In this document: positions 23,001 through 31,021 of the stretch, one piece after another
Position numbering within the stretch: position 1 is the stretch's first letter
Layout of the letters: every line of letters begins with the position of its first letter
NCBI GenBank assembly: GCA_944325555.1
Contig: CALVAN010000019.1
Location: forward strand, 1-37,654
Source of the DNA: Candidatus Gastranaerophilales bacterium
Lineage (GTDB): Bacteria > Cyanobacteriota > Vampirovibrionia > Gastranaerophilales > Gastranaerophilaceae
DNA: 37,654 bases
Direction: 5' to 3'
Position numbers and translations under genes: made by a program
Notes under the pieces: model-generated
Database searches by the model: none
Told to the model about the DNA's origin: nothing
What the model saw: the letters and a program-made list of their open reading frames with translations, nothing else

Positions 23001-23824
23001 GTTGCAAGCGTAATTTCCGGCATGTCGTCAAGGTTTATTTGCTCTTCTTCACTAAAGATTTTTTCCAGATTTTCTACGGTTTTTATGTCCGTGTTTAAAA
23101 AGCCGAGGCGTGACGACCCGTAACGGTCATAGCCTATCACAACACCTTTTAACGCCGGCTTTATGTGTTTTATAAACTCCGCCTCAAGCTGTGTGATTTC
23201 GTCAGCGTCGTCTAAAATAAGATATTTTATATCCTTAAAACAATCAGTTTTTTTGTAAATATAGCTGAAAATCGCTGCCTGCCTTATGTAATCAAAGGTG
23301 CGGTATTCCAGTGTCTTTTTTTTGTAAATTTCAATTGCCTGTTTTGCATCCGGTGCAAAGCTTTCGCCTAAAATTGCGCTTTTTTCTTTTACTTCGCCCT
23401 CTGAAAGGGAATTGTTAACAATAAGCGAATACCTGCGAAACAGCTGGTGAATAAGGTTTATTTTGGAGTTGTAATCGCTGAACCCGACTTCTTTTATAGC
23501 CTGCCTGAAAAATAACTGTGATATCTCCAGCCCCGTAAGGTTCGGTGTGATTACATCGGCGCCTGTGTTGATGTCGTTTTGGATATTGCACCATTCGTTA
23601 AGTATTGTGTTGTAAACAAGCCCGAAAAATGTATGTATTTGCGGGTTTTCAAAGTGGGTTATCTTAAGAGTGTTTTTTACCTCGTTTATGAATACGGATT
23701 TTTTAAAGGAGTTTTGCACAAGCACAAGTATATTTTCCGCCGGAATCCCCTGTTCCAGCAGATTGTTATACTCTTTAACAAGACGTTTTGTTCTGTCTGT
23801 TTTTGTGCTGCCCTGTATAAGCAT
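20003..23824 (-). CDS. Double SF1 helicase, AddB-like plus AddA-like motors fused
   Basis: This 1273-residue protein holds two UvrD/Rep-type cores. The first (1 to about 600) starts with a P-loop remnant (QGSTKTDRT, lacking GxGKT) and a Walker B-like YLILDDADE. The second (about 620-1273) is intact: SAVPGAGKTT (Lys near 646), FVMTYMDSAARNFKERI, IEDEAQDSS (near 830), CGDINQAITATFTNAD, TYHKSKGDEFDYVF and LRLFYVAVTRAKKKL. No nuclease domain is fused; the nuclease is the next gene. By analogy with RecBC and AddAB, the dead core may scan or hold one strand while the live one translocates 3'-5' (inference). ATG 23824 has GGGGA 7 bases upstream; a GTG 48 bases earlier is less likely. TACAAT near 23908-23913 (minus) may be its -10. 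Confidence 0.85.
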   Translation of the reverse strand: MLIQGSTKTDRTKRLVKEYNNLLEQGIPAENILVLVQNSFKKSVFINEVKNTLKITHFENPQIHTFFGLVYNTILNEWCNIQNDINTGADVITPNLTGLEISQLFFRQAIKEVGFSDYNSKINLIHQLFRRYSLIVNNSLSEGEVKEKSAILGESFAPDAKQAIEIYKKKTLEYRTFDYIRQAAIFSYIYKKTDCFKDIKYLILDDADEITQLEAEFIKHIKPALKGVVIGYDRYGSSRLGFLNTDIKTVENLEKIFSEEEQINLDDMPEITLATQHSDYSRRLEMLNAAAQKIAELIKNGTQPDEISVITPVIDTTLKFTFEEIFKPLNIKISYFSGSEKLRETPLVKDVMTLLNLALGQDTDVFKLRNLLGSLLKIPVKYCLPVVEHYNKACEIKAVDLQNPVYNESLKALEETINSIKQEDIPLSQKVFAIYQNLVNPSFDELQQLEKFNFFIKQIQDFETVFEAQKSNPAMQRLILNQLENSIMSENPSYSPEVEEKSVVVATAQKITDFSLSTKYQFWLDTSSSLWTKEDFGTLYNAWVFQKSWDKKEFTYEDNIALGQLKTKKQLRKLALLAQEKIYSYSSLFDTEGNENFGGIEEFITPKEETEAEKIDFKFTPRDDQKPVLNYKNGKMAISAVPGAGKTTILLALIIKLLAQGVKSENIFVMTYMDSAARNFKERIKKACPNLEKLPNISTIHGLALRILKENANYVKAGLTADFEVCDDNLRQKILREIMAKMQLSQEDFDKYEKAVSSLKLADNNKIPHVNYVKDKELQTFIKFYNIYNNYLKSRNIIDYDDMLVYCVKILEENKDVAQYYQELCRYVIEDEAQDSSLIQQKLLNLLSAKHKNLIRCGDINQAITATFTNADLDGFKDFVKTSTNVSMNHSQRCSKKVYETANNLIDYAKTKEELKDAFFDIKMQGVTGKNPEVKNGLEVQTFENYNEENAYILQQIRNIFKSDKNASVAILVRNNYKIDEYSQFFGNYGYNVISRSDCLENQAVFALVFSLLKFIAHPWQNETVLNAAQEMKRQRILNLTNEDLQFIKDLKTPFILQKQDDLQSAALAQLLWDLNYWLETTRLTLEETVVKTGNYYYNTDVEKSNIYIIALLLKRMSEQYKNTEQLLERIEELSKKPILSKFKFFSEDENQTQTESAIHIMTYHKSKGDEFDYVFIPALCEETLQVDLDAIKIKSKERFIEAVKGLNLNYKKKDEKELKIFTAQENLRLFYVAVTRAKKKLCISAAKKYKRFSKVKDYRISCLIEDFLKSFI

Positions 23825-23886
23825 ATATGTTCCCCGTAGATTGGTATGAGTGGGATTTTGCCTGCCGTACACTGACTTTGTCGTTA

Positions 23887-23904
23887 TCAGTTGACTATAT
23901 GAAA
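23887..23904. repeat. Short copy of the CAGTTGACTATATGAAA motif
   Basis: TCAGTTGACTATATGAAA occurs here without the rest of the repeat, in the presumed 5' leader of the helicase gene, so this gene has a copy of the motif at each end. Confidence 0.75.
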
Positions 23905-23993
23905 AATTGTAGCATTGAAAAATGTTAACAAATGTTAAGAATATTTTTTAATTCAGGCAATCTCAAAAGATAAATTGTTTTTATATAAATGTA

Positions 23994-24012
23994 AGGTTAG
24001 ATTAATAAGGTT
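23994..24012 (+). promoter_or_regulatory. Promoter-proximal 19-mer shared with the 17317 gene
   Basis: AGGTTAGATTAATAAGGTT differs at one base from 17263-17281. TTGTTT at 23975-23980 stands 17 bases before TAGATT, a possible -35/-10 pair. Confidence 0.45.
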
Positions 24013-24053
24013 ATGTACCCGCACAAAGGGTAAATTAATTTTGGAGGTCGGTT

Positions 24054-24935
24054 ATGAACGGTATATCATCAGCAGGATTTTACGGTTATCCTAATCCGTA
24101 CCAGATGTCGGCAACGGCGACTGCATCGGGCAACGGTTTAGCTGAATTAAATGCAGGCTTTTACCAGCACTTTGGCCTTGGTAATGTTCCTGTTTACGAT
24201 CTGTCCATAAACGGCGCAATGGCAGGTATGTCAAATCCTTATGCAATGGGTATGATGGGTATGTACGGAATGAATCCGGAATACTGGCCGCAGTACCTCA
24301 AGTATATGAATATGGATTACAAAGACCGCCTTGCTTACGATTATGACCTTAGAAACCTTGCACGTGAACAATACTATCAGGAAGGCAAAGATGCCAAAAA
24401 CTATGCATCTGCAACCGACGGATTGACAGGTTCAATCAGAGAAGCCTGCAATGCACTGCAAACAGTTGTTATAGAAGGTGAATCAGATCAGATTGTTGAA
24501 CAGTTTGAAAGAATTGTTAATACATTAAGACAATCTCCGTTATATACAAGATTACAACAAGAATTTAAAGACAATCCGGCAATGCTCGAAATGACCTTGA
24601 GAAACTGTGCAAAAGAACAGTTCCAGGCAGTAACGGGTCAGGATTTGAAGGCAATGATACAGCAAAACTGCGACGGAACTATTGCAAACTCTTTCTGGAA
24701 CACTATTTCCTTCGGCAATGCACAGAAATACTCAACGGAAGAAGTTATTGCAAAAATCGAAGGTTCCGAAGCACCGAAATCGGAAAAAACAAAAGCACTC
24801 GTCGGCAAAATCGGCGGTGCAACAGCAACAACCGGTACAGGTGCAGCCATAGGCTTTATGGTAGGCGGACCGATCGGCGCAGTAGTCGGCGGTGCTGCAG
24901 GGCTTATTGCAGGTATTATAGGCGCTAATTGCTAA
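24054..24935 (+). CDS. Unknown protein with Gly/Met/Tyr-rich N-terminus and glycine-zipper tail
   Basis: I do not recognise a family for this 293-residue protein. Residues 1-90 are rich in Gly, Met, Tyr, Asn and Ala (NPYAMGMMGMYGMNP), with no signal peptide. Residues 95-245 look soluble and helical (NLAREQYYQEGKD, ALQTVVIEGESDQIVEQFER). Residues 253-293 form two hydrophobic glycine-zipper segments (TGTGAAIGFMVGGPIGAVV, then GGAAGLIAGIIGANC), as in glycine-zipper membrane proteins, some pore-forming bacteriocins and secreted effectors. A membrane-inserting or envelope role is plausible but unproven. GGAGGT 6 bases before the ATG gives a strong start. Promoter-like text and a terminator frame it as a single gene. 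Confidence 0.75.
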   Translation: MNGISSAGFYGYPNPYQMSATATASGNGLAELNAGFYQHFGLGNVPVYDLSINGAMAGMSNPYAMGMMGMYGMNPEYWPQYLKYMNMDYKDRLAYDYDLRNLAREQYYQEGKDAKNYASATDGLTGSIREACNALQTVVIEGESDQIVEQFERIVNTLRQSPLYTRLQQEFKDNPAMLEMTLRNCAKEQFQAVTGQDLKAMIQQNCDGTIANSFWNTISFGNAQKYSTEEVIAKIEGSEAPKSEKTKALVGKIGGATATTGTGAAIGFMVGGPIGAVVGGAAGLIAGIIGANC

Positions 24936-25014
24936 TTAAAAAGGTAATAAGATATTTTTATAAATTATATAAAAGCTAACCAATCTTTTTATATTCCGAC
25001 TATAACTAACCAAA

Positions 25015-25055
25015 ACAAAAAAGCTTTTACCCTGACAGGTAAAGGCTTTTTGTTC
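25015..25055 (+). terminator. Terminator before purD
   Basis: AAAAAGC-TTTACC pairs with GGTAAA-GCTTTTT around CTGACA, followed by TGTTCTTTT. Confidence 0.85.
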
Positions 25056-25101
25056 TTTTGAATTTGTGGTATAAATTTTATATAGTTAAAAAGGAAATTA
25101 T

Positions 25102-26367
25102 ATGAAGATATTGATAGTTGGTTCAGGGGCTAAAGAATACACAATTGCAAAACTTGTGTCTCAATACGATGAGACGGAACTGGTTTTTGTTGCCCCGGGC
25201 AATACGGCTATAGATGAATTTGCAAACTGCATTGATATAAAAGCAGAGGATGTTGACAACCTTGCTGAATTTGCCAAAGCAAACGAAATTGATTTGACAA
25301 TCGCTGCATCTGAAAAATCAATAGCAGCAGGTATTGCTGACAAATTTAACGACGAAGGGCTTATGATATTTGCCCCTACAGTTGAAGCTGCAAAAATTAC
25401 AAACTCAAAATCAATAGCCAAAAAGTTTATGTATAAAACAAAAATTCCCACTCCGAAATTCGGAATTTTTGACAGAGAAAACATGGCGGTTGATTATGCA
25501 AGGAAATCCAAATACCCGCTTGTTATAAAAACCGACGCCCATCAGCACGGTGAAAATGTTTTTATCTGCGACAATTTTAAAATTGCCAAAAGAATCATAG
25601 GCGACCTTTTTGACAGTGCGCAAAAAAAAGTTATTATCGAGGACTATATTGCGGGGCAGGAGTTTTCTTATTACGTAATAAGCGACGGCTACAACGCAAT
25701 GCCTTTGAACTCCGTTGTTCCGTATAAATCTGTTCTTGAGGGCAACGGTGGTGCTATGACCTCGGGGCTGGGTGCTTATGCTCCGTTTTATATGATAGAC
25801 AGCTCTCTTGAAAGCAAGATTTTTAAACAAATTGTATATCCTGCACTGGACGAACTGGCTAAAGCAAGTAATCAGTATGTTGGTATTCTCGGGATAGATA
25901 TTATTCTCGATCGCAGCGGCAATTTAAATGTTATAGAGTTTAATTCTTTCTTAAAAGAACCTGATGCACAGTGTGTATTGGCATTGTTAAATGATGATAT
26001 TGCTCAAATAATGAAGTCTACGGTTGTGGGATCTTTGGTCGATGAATATAGAGAAATTTCATCAAAACCGTTTTATAGCACTTCCTTGGTGCTTTCCTCC
26101 GGCAATTATCCCGCAGAAGGAGCATACGGTGAAGTGATTACAGGTCTTGAAGAGGCTGAAGAACATTGCGATATCGCTTATTTTAATACGTTGAAGGATT
26201 CCGGCGGCAATATACTGACTACAGGCGGAAGAACCATTGTGCTCACAACAGAGGCTTCGACTCTTGAAAAATCGGCACAAAAGCTTTATGAATGTGTTGA
26301 ACTTGTCGGGTTTGACTCTATGAAATACAGAAAAGACATAGGCAAAACGGTTTTTATAGGGTGCTAA
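25102..26367 (+). CDS. purD: Phosphoribosylamine-glycine ligase (GARS), divergent
   Basis: PurD joins 5-phosphoribosylamine and glycine with ATP, the second step of purine synthesis. The 421 residues have the ATP-grasp layout: N-terminal MKILIVGSGAKEYTIA, PGNTAID, KFMYKTKIPTPKFG, YPLVIKTDA, VIIEDYIAGQEFSYYVISDG, GGAMTSGLGAYAP, then YVGILGIDIILDRSGNLNVIEFN. It diverges at sites usually fixed in PurD: GSGGREHA is GSGAKEYT, and the N-x-RFGDPETQ metal-site loop reads NSFLKEPDAQ. It may be a fast-evolving PurD or a paralogue. AAGGAA precedes the ATG. The stop overlaps the ylxR start region (taatATG), so it is coupled to the translation operon. Confidence 0.82.
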   Translation: MKILIVGSGAKEYTIAKLVSQYDETELVFVAPGNTAIDEFANCIDIKAEDVDNLAEFAKANEIDLTIAASEKSIAAGIADKFNDEGLMIFAPTVEAAKITNSKSIAKKFMYKTKIPTPKFGIFDRENMAVDYARKSKYPLVIKTDAHQHGENVFICDNFKIAKRIIGDLFDSAQKKVIIEDYIAGQEFSYYVISDGYNAMPLNSVVPYKSVLEGNGGAMTSGLGAYAPFYMIDSSLESKIFKQIVYPALDELAKASNQYVGILGIDIILDRSGNLNVIEFNSFLKEPDAQCVLALLNDDIAQIMKSTVVGSLVDEYREISSKPFYSTSLVLSSGNYPAEGAYGEVITGLEEAEEHCDIAYFNTLKDSGGNILTTGGRTIVLTTEASTLEKSAQKLYECVELVGFDSMKYRKDIGKTVFIGC

Positions 26368-26368
26368 T

Positions 26369-26644
26369 ATGGATAAAATCCTTAAAAAAAAAGAAATATT
26401 ACGCAAATGTATTGCCTGCAACCGGTTAAAATCACGTGATCAACTTATAAAAATTACTATAAAAAAAACAACAGGCGAAATTAAAGTTAATCCCGATTCC
26501 AAATTTTTTGGCCGCTCGGCTTATATTTGCAAAAATGATGAATGTGTTAACAACGCCTTTAAAAAAGGAAAATTCTTTAAAATATTGCATATAAAACAGG
26601 ATGATAACATCAAAGAAAAAATCAGGGCTGTACTTGAAAAATAG
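26369..26644 (+). CDS. ylxR: YlxR/RnpM-family RNA-binding protein
   Basis: This 91-residue basic protein shows the YlxR pattern: RKCIACNRLKSRDQLIKI, VNPDSKFFGRSAYICKNDEC and AFKKGKFFKI. The family lies between nusA and infB in most bacteria; in Bacillus it has been linked to RNase P regulation (RnpM). Here it begins two bases after the purD stop and precedes infB by 54 bases. Confidence 0.93.
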   Translation: MDKILKKKEILRKCIACNRLKSRDQLIKITIKKTTGEIKVNPDSKFFGRSAYICKNDECVNNAFKKGKFFKILHIKQDDNIKEKIRAVLEK

Positions 26645-26698
26645 ATTGTGTTACAAATATATTATAATAAGATATGAGTATGGAGAAATATATATAGA

Positions 26699-29149
26699 AT
26701 GACAGAAACAATAAGAGTGTATGATTTGGCAAAAGAACTGGGCAAGACCAACAAGGAAGTTATTGAAAAGTTGGACTCGCTGCTTGGCGTTAAAGTAAAA
26801 TCACACTCAAGCGTTATTTCTTCTATTCAGGCAAACAAATTAAAACAACTGTTATCGGAGCCTAAGGCGGAAACATCCAAAAAGCCTAAGGCTTTTATCG
26901 TTAAAAAGGCAAAAGTCAAAGAGGACGAGCCGCAGGAAGAAAAGGTTGATTTAAAAACCGAGGAAAAACCTAAAGAAAAAGTTAAGCTCGGAAAAATCGA
27001 GCAACCTGTTGTTCCGCCGATGCCAAAAGTCAAACTCGGCAAAATTGAACCGCCTAAACCGGCATTAAAACCGGCTCAAAAAAATGTTAAGCCTGCTGAA
27101 AAGCCTAAAGAAACACAAACAAAAGACGCAGCTAAAAAAGCTCCGGAGAAAAAGGAACTGCGTACTGAGAAAAAACCGATTCAGCGTCATGTAATTCCGC
27201 AGGAAATCTATGAGGCTAAAGGAAATTCCAAGAAAAAAGGTTCTAAAAAAAGAGAAAAATCCTATAACTCAAAAGAAGAAGAACAGGAAAGAATCAGCTT
27301 AGAAAAGGCAAATGCCCAGAAACATAAAAAAAGAACTCACGCCGAAGAGGCTGTTGAGGAAGTAAAAAGTGTTGTTATTAACCAGCCTTTGACTGTTGGT
27401 GAGTTGTCGGAAAAAATTCATAAAGCATCTGCTGAAATTGTTAAATTTCTTATGATGCACGGTATTTTGGCTACGGTTAATCAGGTAATTGACGTTGCCA
27501 CAGCAAAAAAAGTCTGCGAAAATTTTGAGATAGAAGTTCTTGAAGAAGACCTTGAAGCCTATATGGAAGAAGAACTTCAAAAAGAAGAAGAAGCAAAAGA
27601 ACTTGCATCTATCGACCCCAAACTTCTAAAACGCAGAGCCCCTGTTATAAGTATTATGGGGCACGTTGACCACGGTAAAACCACTCTGCTTGATTCTATC
27701 AGAGCATCTAAACACAAAATCGTGTCCACGGAGGTAGGCGGTATAACTCAGTCTATCGGTGCATACACTGTTTATTTAAACAATAAAAAGATTGTTTTCA
27801 TCGATACTCCGGGTCACGAAGCTTTCACCGAGATGAGAGCCAGAGGTGCACAGGCTACGGATATTGCTATTCTTGTTGTTGCTGCTGATGACGGTATAAT
27901 GCCGCAGACAATTGAGGCAATCAACCACGCTAAAGCAGCTAATGTGCCTATTATCGTTGCCGTAAACAAGATTGACAAACCCGATGCAAATCCGGATAAA
28001 ATACTGCAGCAGTTGACGGAACACGGTCTTGTTCCCGAAGAGTGGGGCGGTGATACTGTGTGCGTAAAAGTCAGCGCATTGCAAGGTACGGGTATTGATG
28101 AACTTTTGGAATACATTTTGCTATTGGCAGAAGTACTTGATTTGAAAGCAAATCCGGATGCTCCGGCAAGCGGTGTCGTTATTGAAGCTAACCTTGATAA
28201 GGGTAAAGGTCCGGTTGCAACACTGCTTGTACAAAACGGAACTTTAAAAACCGGCAACTGTGTAGTTGTTGGTAATGTTTGCGGTAAGGTAAGAGCGCTG
28301 CTTTCGGATTCAGGTGAAAGAGTAAAAAAAGCTGCACCGTCTACACCTGTTGAAATTCTCGGTTTAACAGAAGTTCCTCAGGCCGGAGATAAGTTTGAAG
28401 TTGTTGAAAATGAAAAAACAATGCGTGCTATTGTCGCAGAACGCAAAGAAAAGGAAAGAAATTCACGTCTTGAGGCTATGCTGCCTAACCATATCAGAAA
28501 CGAAATTGTGGGCGAAGGCGATGACGGCATTCAGCATCTTAACCTTATTATCAAAGCCAACACAAACGGTTCTGCAGAAGCGCTTTCTCAAGCTATAGGC
28601 CAGTTTAAGTCAAAAGAAATTGTTATAAAACTTATACACGTTGGTGTTGGTGATATTTCAGAAGCTGATGTTATGTTAGCAGCTGCCAGCAATGCCATTA
28701 TCCTCGGGTTTACGGTTAAAGAGGATAACAATGCAGAAATTGCTGCTGCAAGAGAAAACGTTACGATTAAAAAATTCGATATTATTTATCAAATTCTTGA
28801 AGATCTCGAAAAAACCATGCTCAGCCTGCTTCAGCCTGAAATCAAAGAGGTTGAACTCGGTAAAGCCGAAGTCAGACAGGTGTTCACCGTCGGTAAAACC
28901 TCAAGAATCGCCGGCTGCTACGTTACCGAGGGTAAAATCATCAGAGGCAAAACAGCGGTTGTTATCAGAAACGGCGAAGAAATCTTTAAAGGCACAATTG
29001 ACCAGCTTAAGAGATTCAAAGACGACGTTAAAGAAGTTGCAACGGGCTTTGAATGCGGTATATCCTTTGCAAAATTCAATGATATTCAAGAAGGCGATAT
29101 AATCGAAGTTTCCACAACCGAAGAAGTAGAAAGACAGGCTCTGGTTTAA
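26699..29149 (+). CDS. infB: Translation initiation factor IF-2
   Basis: IF-2 is a GTPase that brings initiator tRNA to the ribosome. The 816 residues contain an N-terminal IF2-N subdomain (about 1-55, IRVYDLAKELGKTNKEVIEKL), a long basic Lys/Pro/Glu linker (55-230), a second IF2-N module (about 230-285), the G domain from about 315 with GHVDHGKT (near 320-327), DTPGHEAF, NKIDKPDA and SALQGTGI, then domains II, III and IV ending in GCYVTEGKI...FKDDVKEVATGFECGI. GGAG stands 12 bases before the ATG. The stop overlaps the next ATG by one base (taATG). Confidence 0.98.
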   Translation: MTETIRVYDLAKELGKTNKEVIEKLDSLLGVKVKSHSSVISSIQANKLKQLLSEPKAETSKKPKAFIVKKAKVKEDEPQEEKVDLKTEEKPKEKVKLGKIEQPVVPPMPKVKLGKIEPPKPALKPAQKNVKPAEKPKETQTKDAAKKAPEKKELRTEKKPIQRHVIPQEIYEAKGNSKKKGSKKREKSYNSKEEEQERISLEKANAQKHKKRTHAEEAVEEVKSVVINQPLTVGELSEKIHKASAEIVKFLMMHGILATVNQVIDVATAKKVCENFEIEVLEEDLEAYMEEELQKEEEAKELASIDPKLLKRRAPVISIMGHVDHGKTTLLDSIRASKHKIVSTEVGGITQSIGAYTVYLNNKKIVFIDTPGHEAFTEMRARGAQATDIAILVVAADDGIMPQTIEAINHAKAANVPIIVAVNKIDKPDANPDKILQQLTEHGLVPEEWGGDTVCVKVSALQGTGIDELLEYILLLAEVLDLKANPDAPASGVVIEANLDKGKGPVATLLVQNGTLKTGNCVVVGNVCGKVRALLSDSGERVKKAAPSTPVEILGLTEVPQAGDKFEVVENEKTMRAIVAERKEKERNSRLEAMLPNHIRNEIVGEGDDGIQHLNLIIKANTNGSAEALSQAIGQFKSKEIVIKLIHVGVGDISEADVMLAAASNAIILGFTVKEDNNAEIAAARENVTIKKFDIIYQILEDLEKTMLSLLQPEIKEVELGKAEVRQVFTVGKTSRIAGCYVTEGKIIRGKTAVVIRNGEEIFKGTIDQLKRFKDDVKEVATGFECGISFAKFNDIQEGDIIEVSTTEEVERQALV

Positions 29150-29700
29150 TGCTGAAATTTTACAAAAGCGATTTGGCTGTAATTTCACTACCATTATTTT
29201 TTGTTTTTTTACTTGGCACAATTATATTCTTATTGCCAGGTGTATTCTCATATAAGCCGATAAACATAACAACAATATCTGTATTCGGCTATTTTACCGC
29301 TTTATCATTATTTGCGGTAATTTTTTCACGGCACAATCCTGACAATGAAATACGTGAAAAAAATATAAACCTGATTATTCCAATAACAGCTATATCAGGG
29401 TATTGTTTTACAATAGTGTACATAATTATAAAGCTTTTGCCTTTTCTTATTCAAAATATGCACATATATATGGTTAGATTTATTGCTCTGCTTGGAATTT
29501 TACCATTAATTGCAATTTTTCTTATATTAAATCTTGTAATGAACATAATGTATATACTGTTTTTGATTACAACAAAAGAAAAAAATACAAAAAACATATT
29601 TGCGGGTTCTTTAATATATATGCCTGGTATTATTCTTTCATTTGTAATGAGCTTTACCTTTTTTATATCAGTAATTACGGGAAATTTTTTAGAACTATAG
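29149..29700 (+). CDS. Small multi-pass membrane protein, unknown
   Basis: I do not recognise this 183-residue protein. It has about five hydrophobic segments (near 9-31, 44-62, 76-97, 108-140 and 151-178), joined by short charged loops (SRHNPDNEIREKN, TTKEKNTKN). Its ATG shares one base with the infB stop, indicating translational coupling. It sits between infB and rbfA, which are normally adjacent, and is AT-richer than both, so it may be a later insertion. No motif suggests a substrate. Confidence 0.7.
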   Translation: MLKFYKSDLAVISLPLFFVFLLGTIIFLLPGVFSYKPINITTISVFGYFTALSLFAVIFSRHNPDNEIREKNINLIIPITAISGYCFTIVYIIIKLLPFLIQNMHIYMVRFIALLGILPLIAIFLILNLVMNIMYILFLITTKEKNTKNIFAGSLIYMPGIILSFVMSFTFFISVITGNFLEL

Positions 29701-29787
29701 ATTTTTTATACAATACAGAAATAGCATAACATCGTAATACTTTTATGGTATTATATGTTATAAATAATAAACAAATCCGAGGTTAAT

Positions 29788-30141
29788 ATGTCGCTGCGAA
29801 ACGAACGTGTCAGAAAAACATTGATGAAAGAAATTGCCGATATCATTCAAAAAGATATCAAGGATCCCCGTATCAGCGGAGTTGTGTCGATTACGGATAT
29901 CGAACTTGCGCACGACAACTCGTTTGCAAAAGTTTACTTTTCCGTATTTGCTACAAATGACGAGGCAAAGCAGCAGACTATAGATGCGCTTGAGGAAAAC
30001 GTGTCTAAAATCAGATACGAGGTGGGCAAACGCATTAGACTAAGACTCACTCCTGAACTCCGATTTATTCCAGACGACTCGCTTGAGCGGGGCACAAAAG
30101 TTATGGATTTGATTGACAAAATTTCAAAGGGTGAAATTTAA
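29788..30141 (+). CDS. rbfA: Ribosome-binding factor A
   Basis: RbfA is a KH-fold protein needed for 16S rRNA 5'-end maturation and cold adaptation. The 117 residues match the family in length and motifs: RNERVRKTLMKEIADIIQKDIKDPRI, VSITDIELAHDNSFAKVYFSVF, RYEVGKRIRLRLTPELRFIPDDSLERG. GAGGTTA precedes the ATG. The truB start follows the stop by one base. Confidence 0.96.
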   Translation: MSLRNERVRKTLMKEIADIIQKDIKDPRISGVVSITDIELAHDNSFAKVYFSVFATNDEAKQQTIDALEENVSKIRYEVGKRIRLRLTPELRFIPDDSLERGTKVMDLIDKISKGEI

Positions 30142-30142
30142 T

Positions 30143-31021
30143 TTGCCGCAAACAAAAGATTTATTCGGATTTATAAACGTTTTTAAACCGCAGGGAATAA
30201 CCTCTCACGATGTTGTTTCACGCCTTAGAAAGGTCTTGAAAATAAAACAAATCGGGCATACGGGGACACTTGACCCTCTGGCTGAGGGTGTGCTGCCCGT
30301 GGCAATAGGCAGGGCGGCAAGGCTTATTGAATATTTGGATGAGGGAAAAGCCTATGTTGCCTCACTGCAGTTCGGCAAAGTGTCTGATACTTACGACACA
30401 GAGGGTAATGTTACTGATTTTTCCGATAAAAAAGTTTCGCAAGAAGAAATAACAAATGCCCTGACAAAATTTCTGGGAGAAATTGAACAGATACCGCCTG
30501 CGTATTCTGCAGTCCATTACAACGGAAAAAGACTCTATGAACTTGCCAGAGAGGGGATTGTTCCTGATGATATCCCGAAACGCAAAGTATTTATAGAAAA
30601 AATTGAGCTTGTTGAATTTGACGAACAAAACCAAAGCGCAAAAATTGAGGTGGAATGCTTAAAAGGCACCTATATCCGTTCAATAGTGCATGATTTTGGT
30701 CGGGAACTCGGCTGCGGCGCTGTTATGACAGGGCTGTTAAGGACAAAGTCGGGCAAATTCAATATTGATAATGCGATAAAACTCGAGGATATCACTGATA
30801 TGCAAATCGCACAAAATTGTTTGCTTAACCCCGTTGATATTTTGCCTTTTAACTCTTATAAGCTTACGAAGTTTGAATTAGAAAAGGTTAAACACGGGCA
30901 GGGGGTTGTTACGCAGGATTTTGAAGAAAATGAGTTTGTTAGCCTTGTCTATTGTGATAATCTTGCTGCCGTTGCACAAAAATCAGGCGGCAGACTGTTA
31001 ACCAAAAAAGTGTTTGTGTGA
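30143..31021 (+). CDS. truB: tRNA pseudouridine(55) synthase
   Basis: TruB makes pseudouridine 55 in the T-loop of tRNAs. In the 292-residue form used here, GFINVFKPQGITSHDVV (9-25) and GHTGTLDPLAEGVLPVAIGRA with catalytic Asp44 are clear, followed by Y-A-LQFG, PPAYSAVHYNGKRLYELAREG and GTYIRSIVHDFG. The start is uncertain: TTG 30143 has GGGTG about 9 bases upstream; GTG 30131 and TTG 30113 in the same frame would overlap rbfA. It is probably coupled to rbfA and ends the operon. The stop is followed by repeat DNA. Confidence 0.94.
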   Translation: MPQTKDLFGFINVFKPQGITSHDVVSRLRKVLKIKQIGHTGTLDPLAEGVLPVAIGRAARLIEYLDEGKAYVASLQFGKVSDTYDTEGNVTDFSDKKVSQEEITNALTKFLGEIEQIPPAYSAVHYNGKRLYELAREGIVPDDIPKRKVFIEKIELVEFDEQNQSAKIEVECLKGTYIRSIVHDFGRELGCGAVMTGLLRTKSGKFNIDNAIKLEDITDMQIAQNCLLNPVDILPFNSYKLTKFELEKVKHGQGVVTQDFEENEFVSLVYCDNLAAVAQKSGGRLLTKKVFV

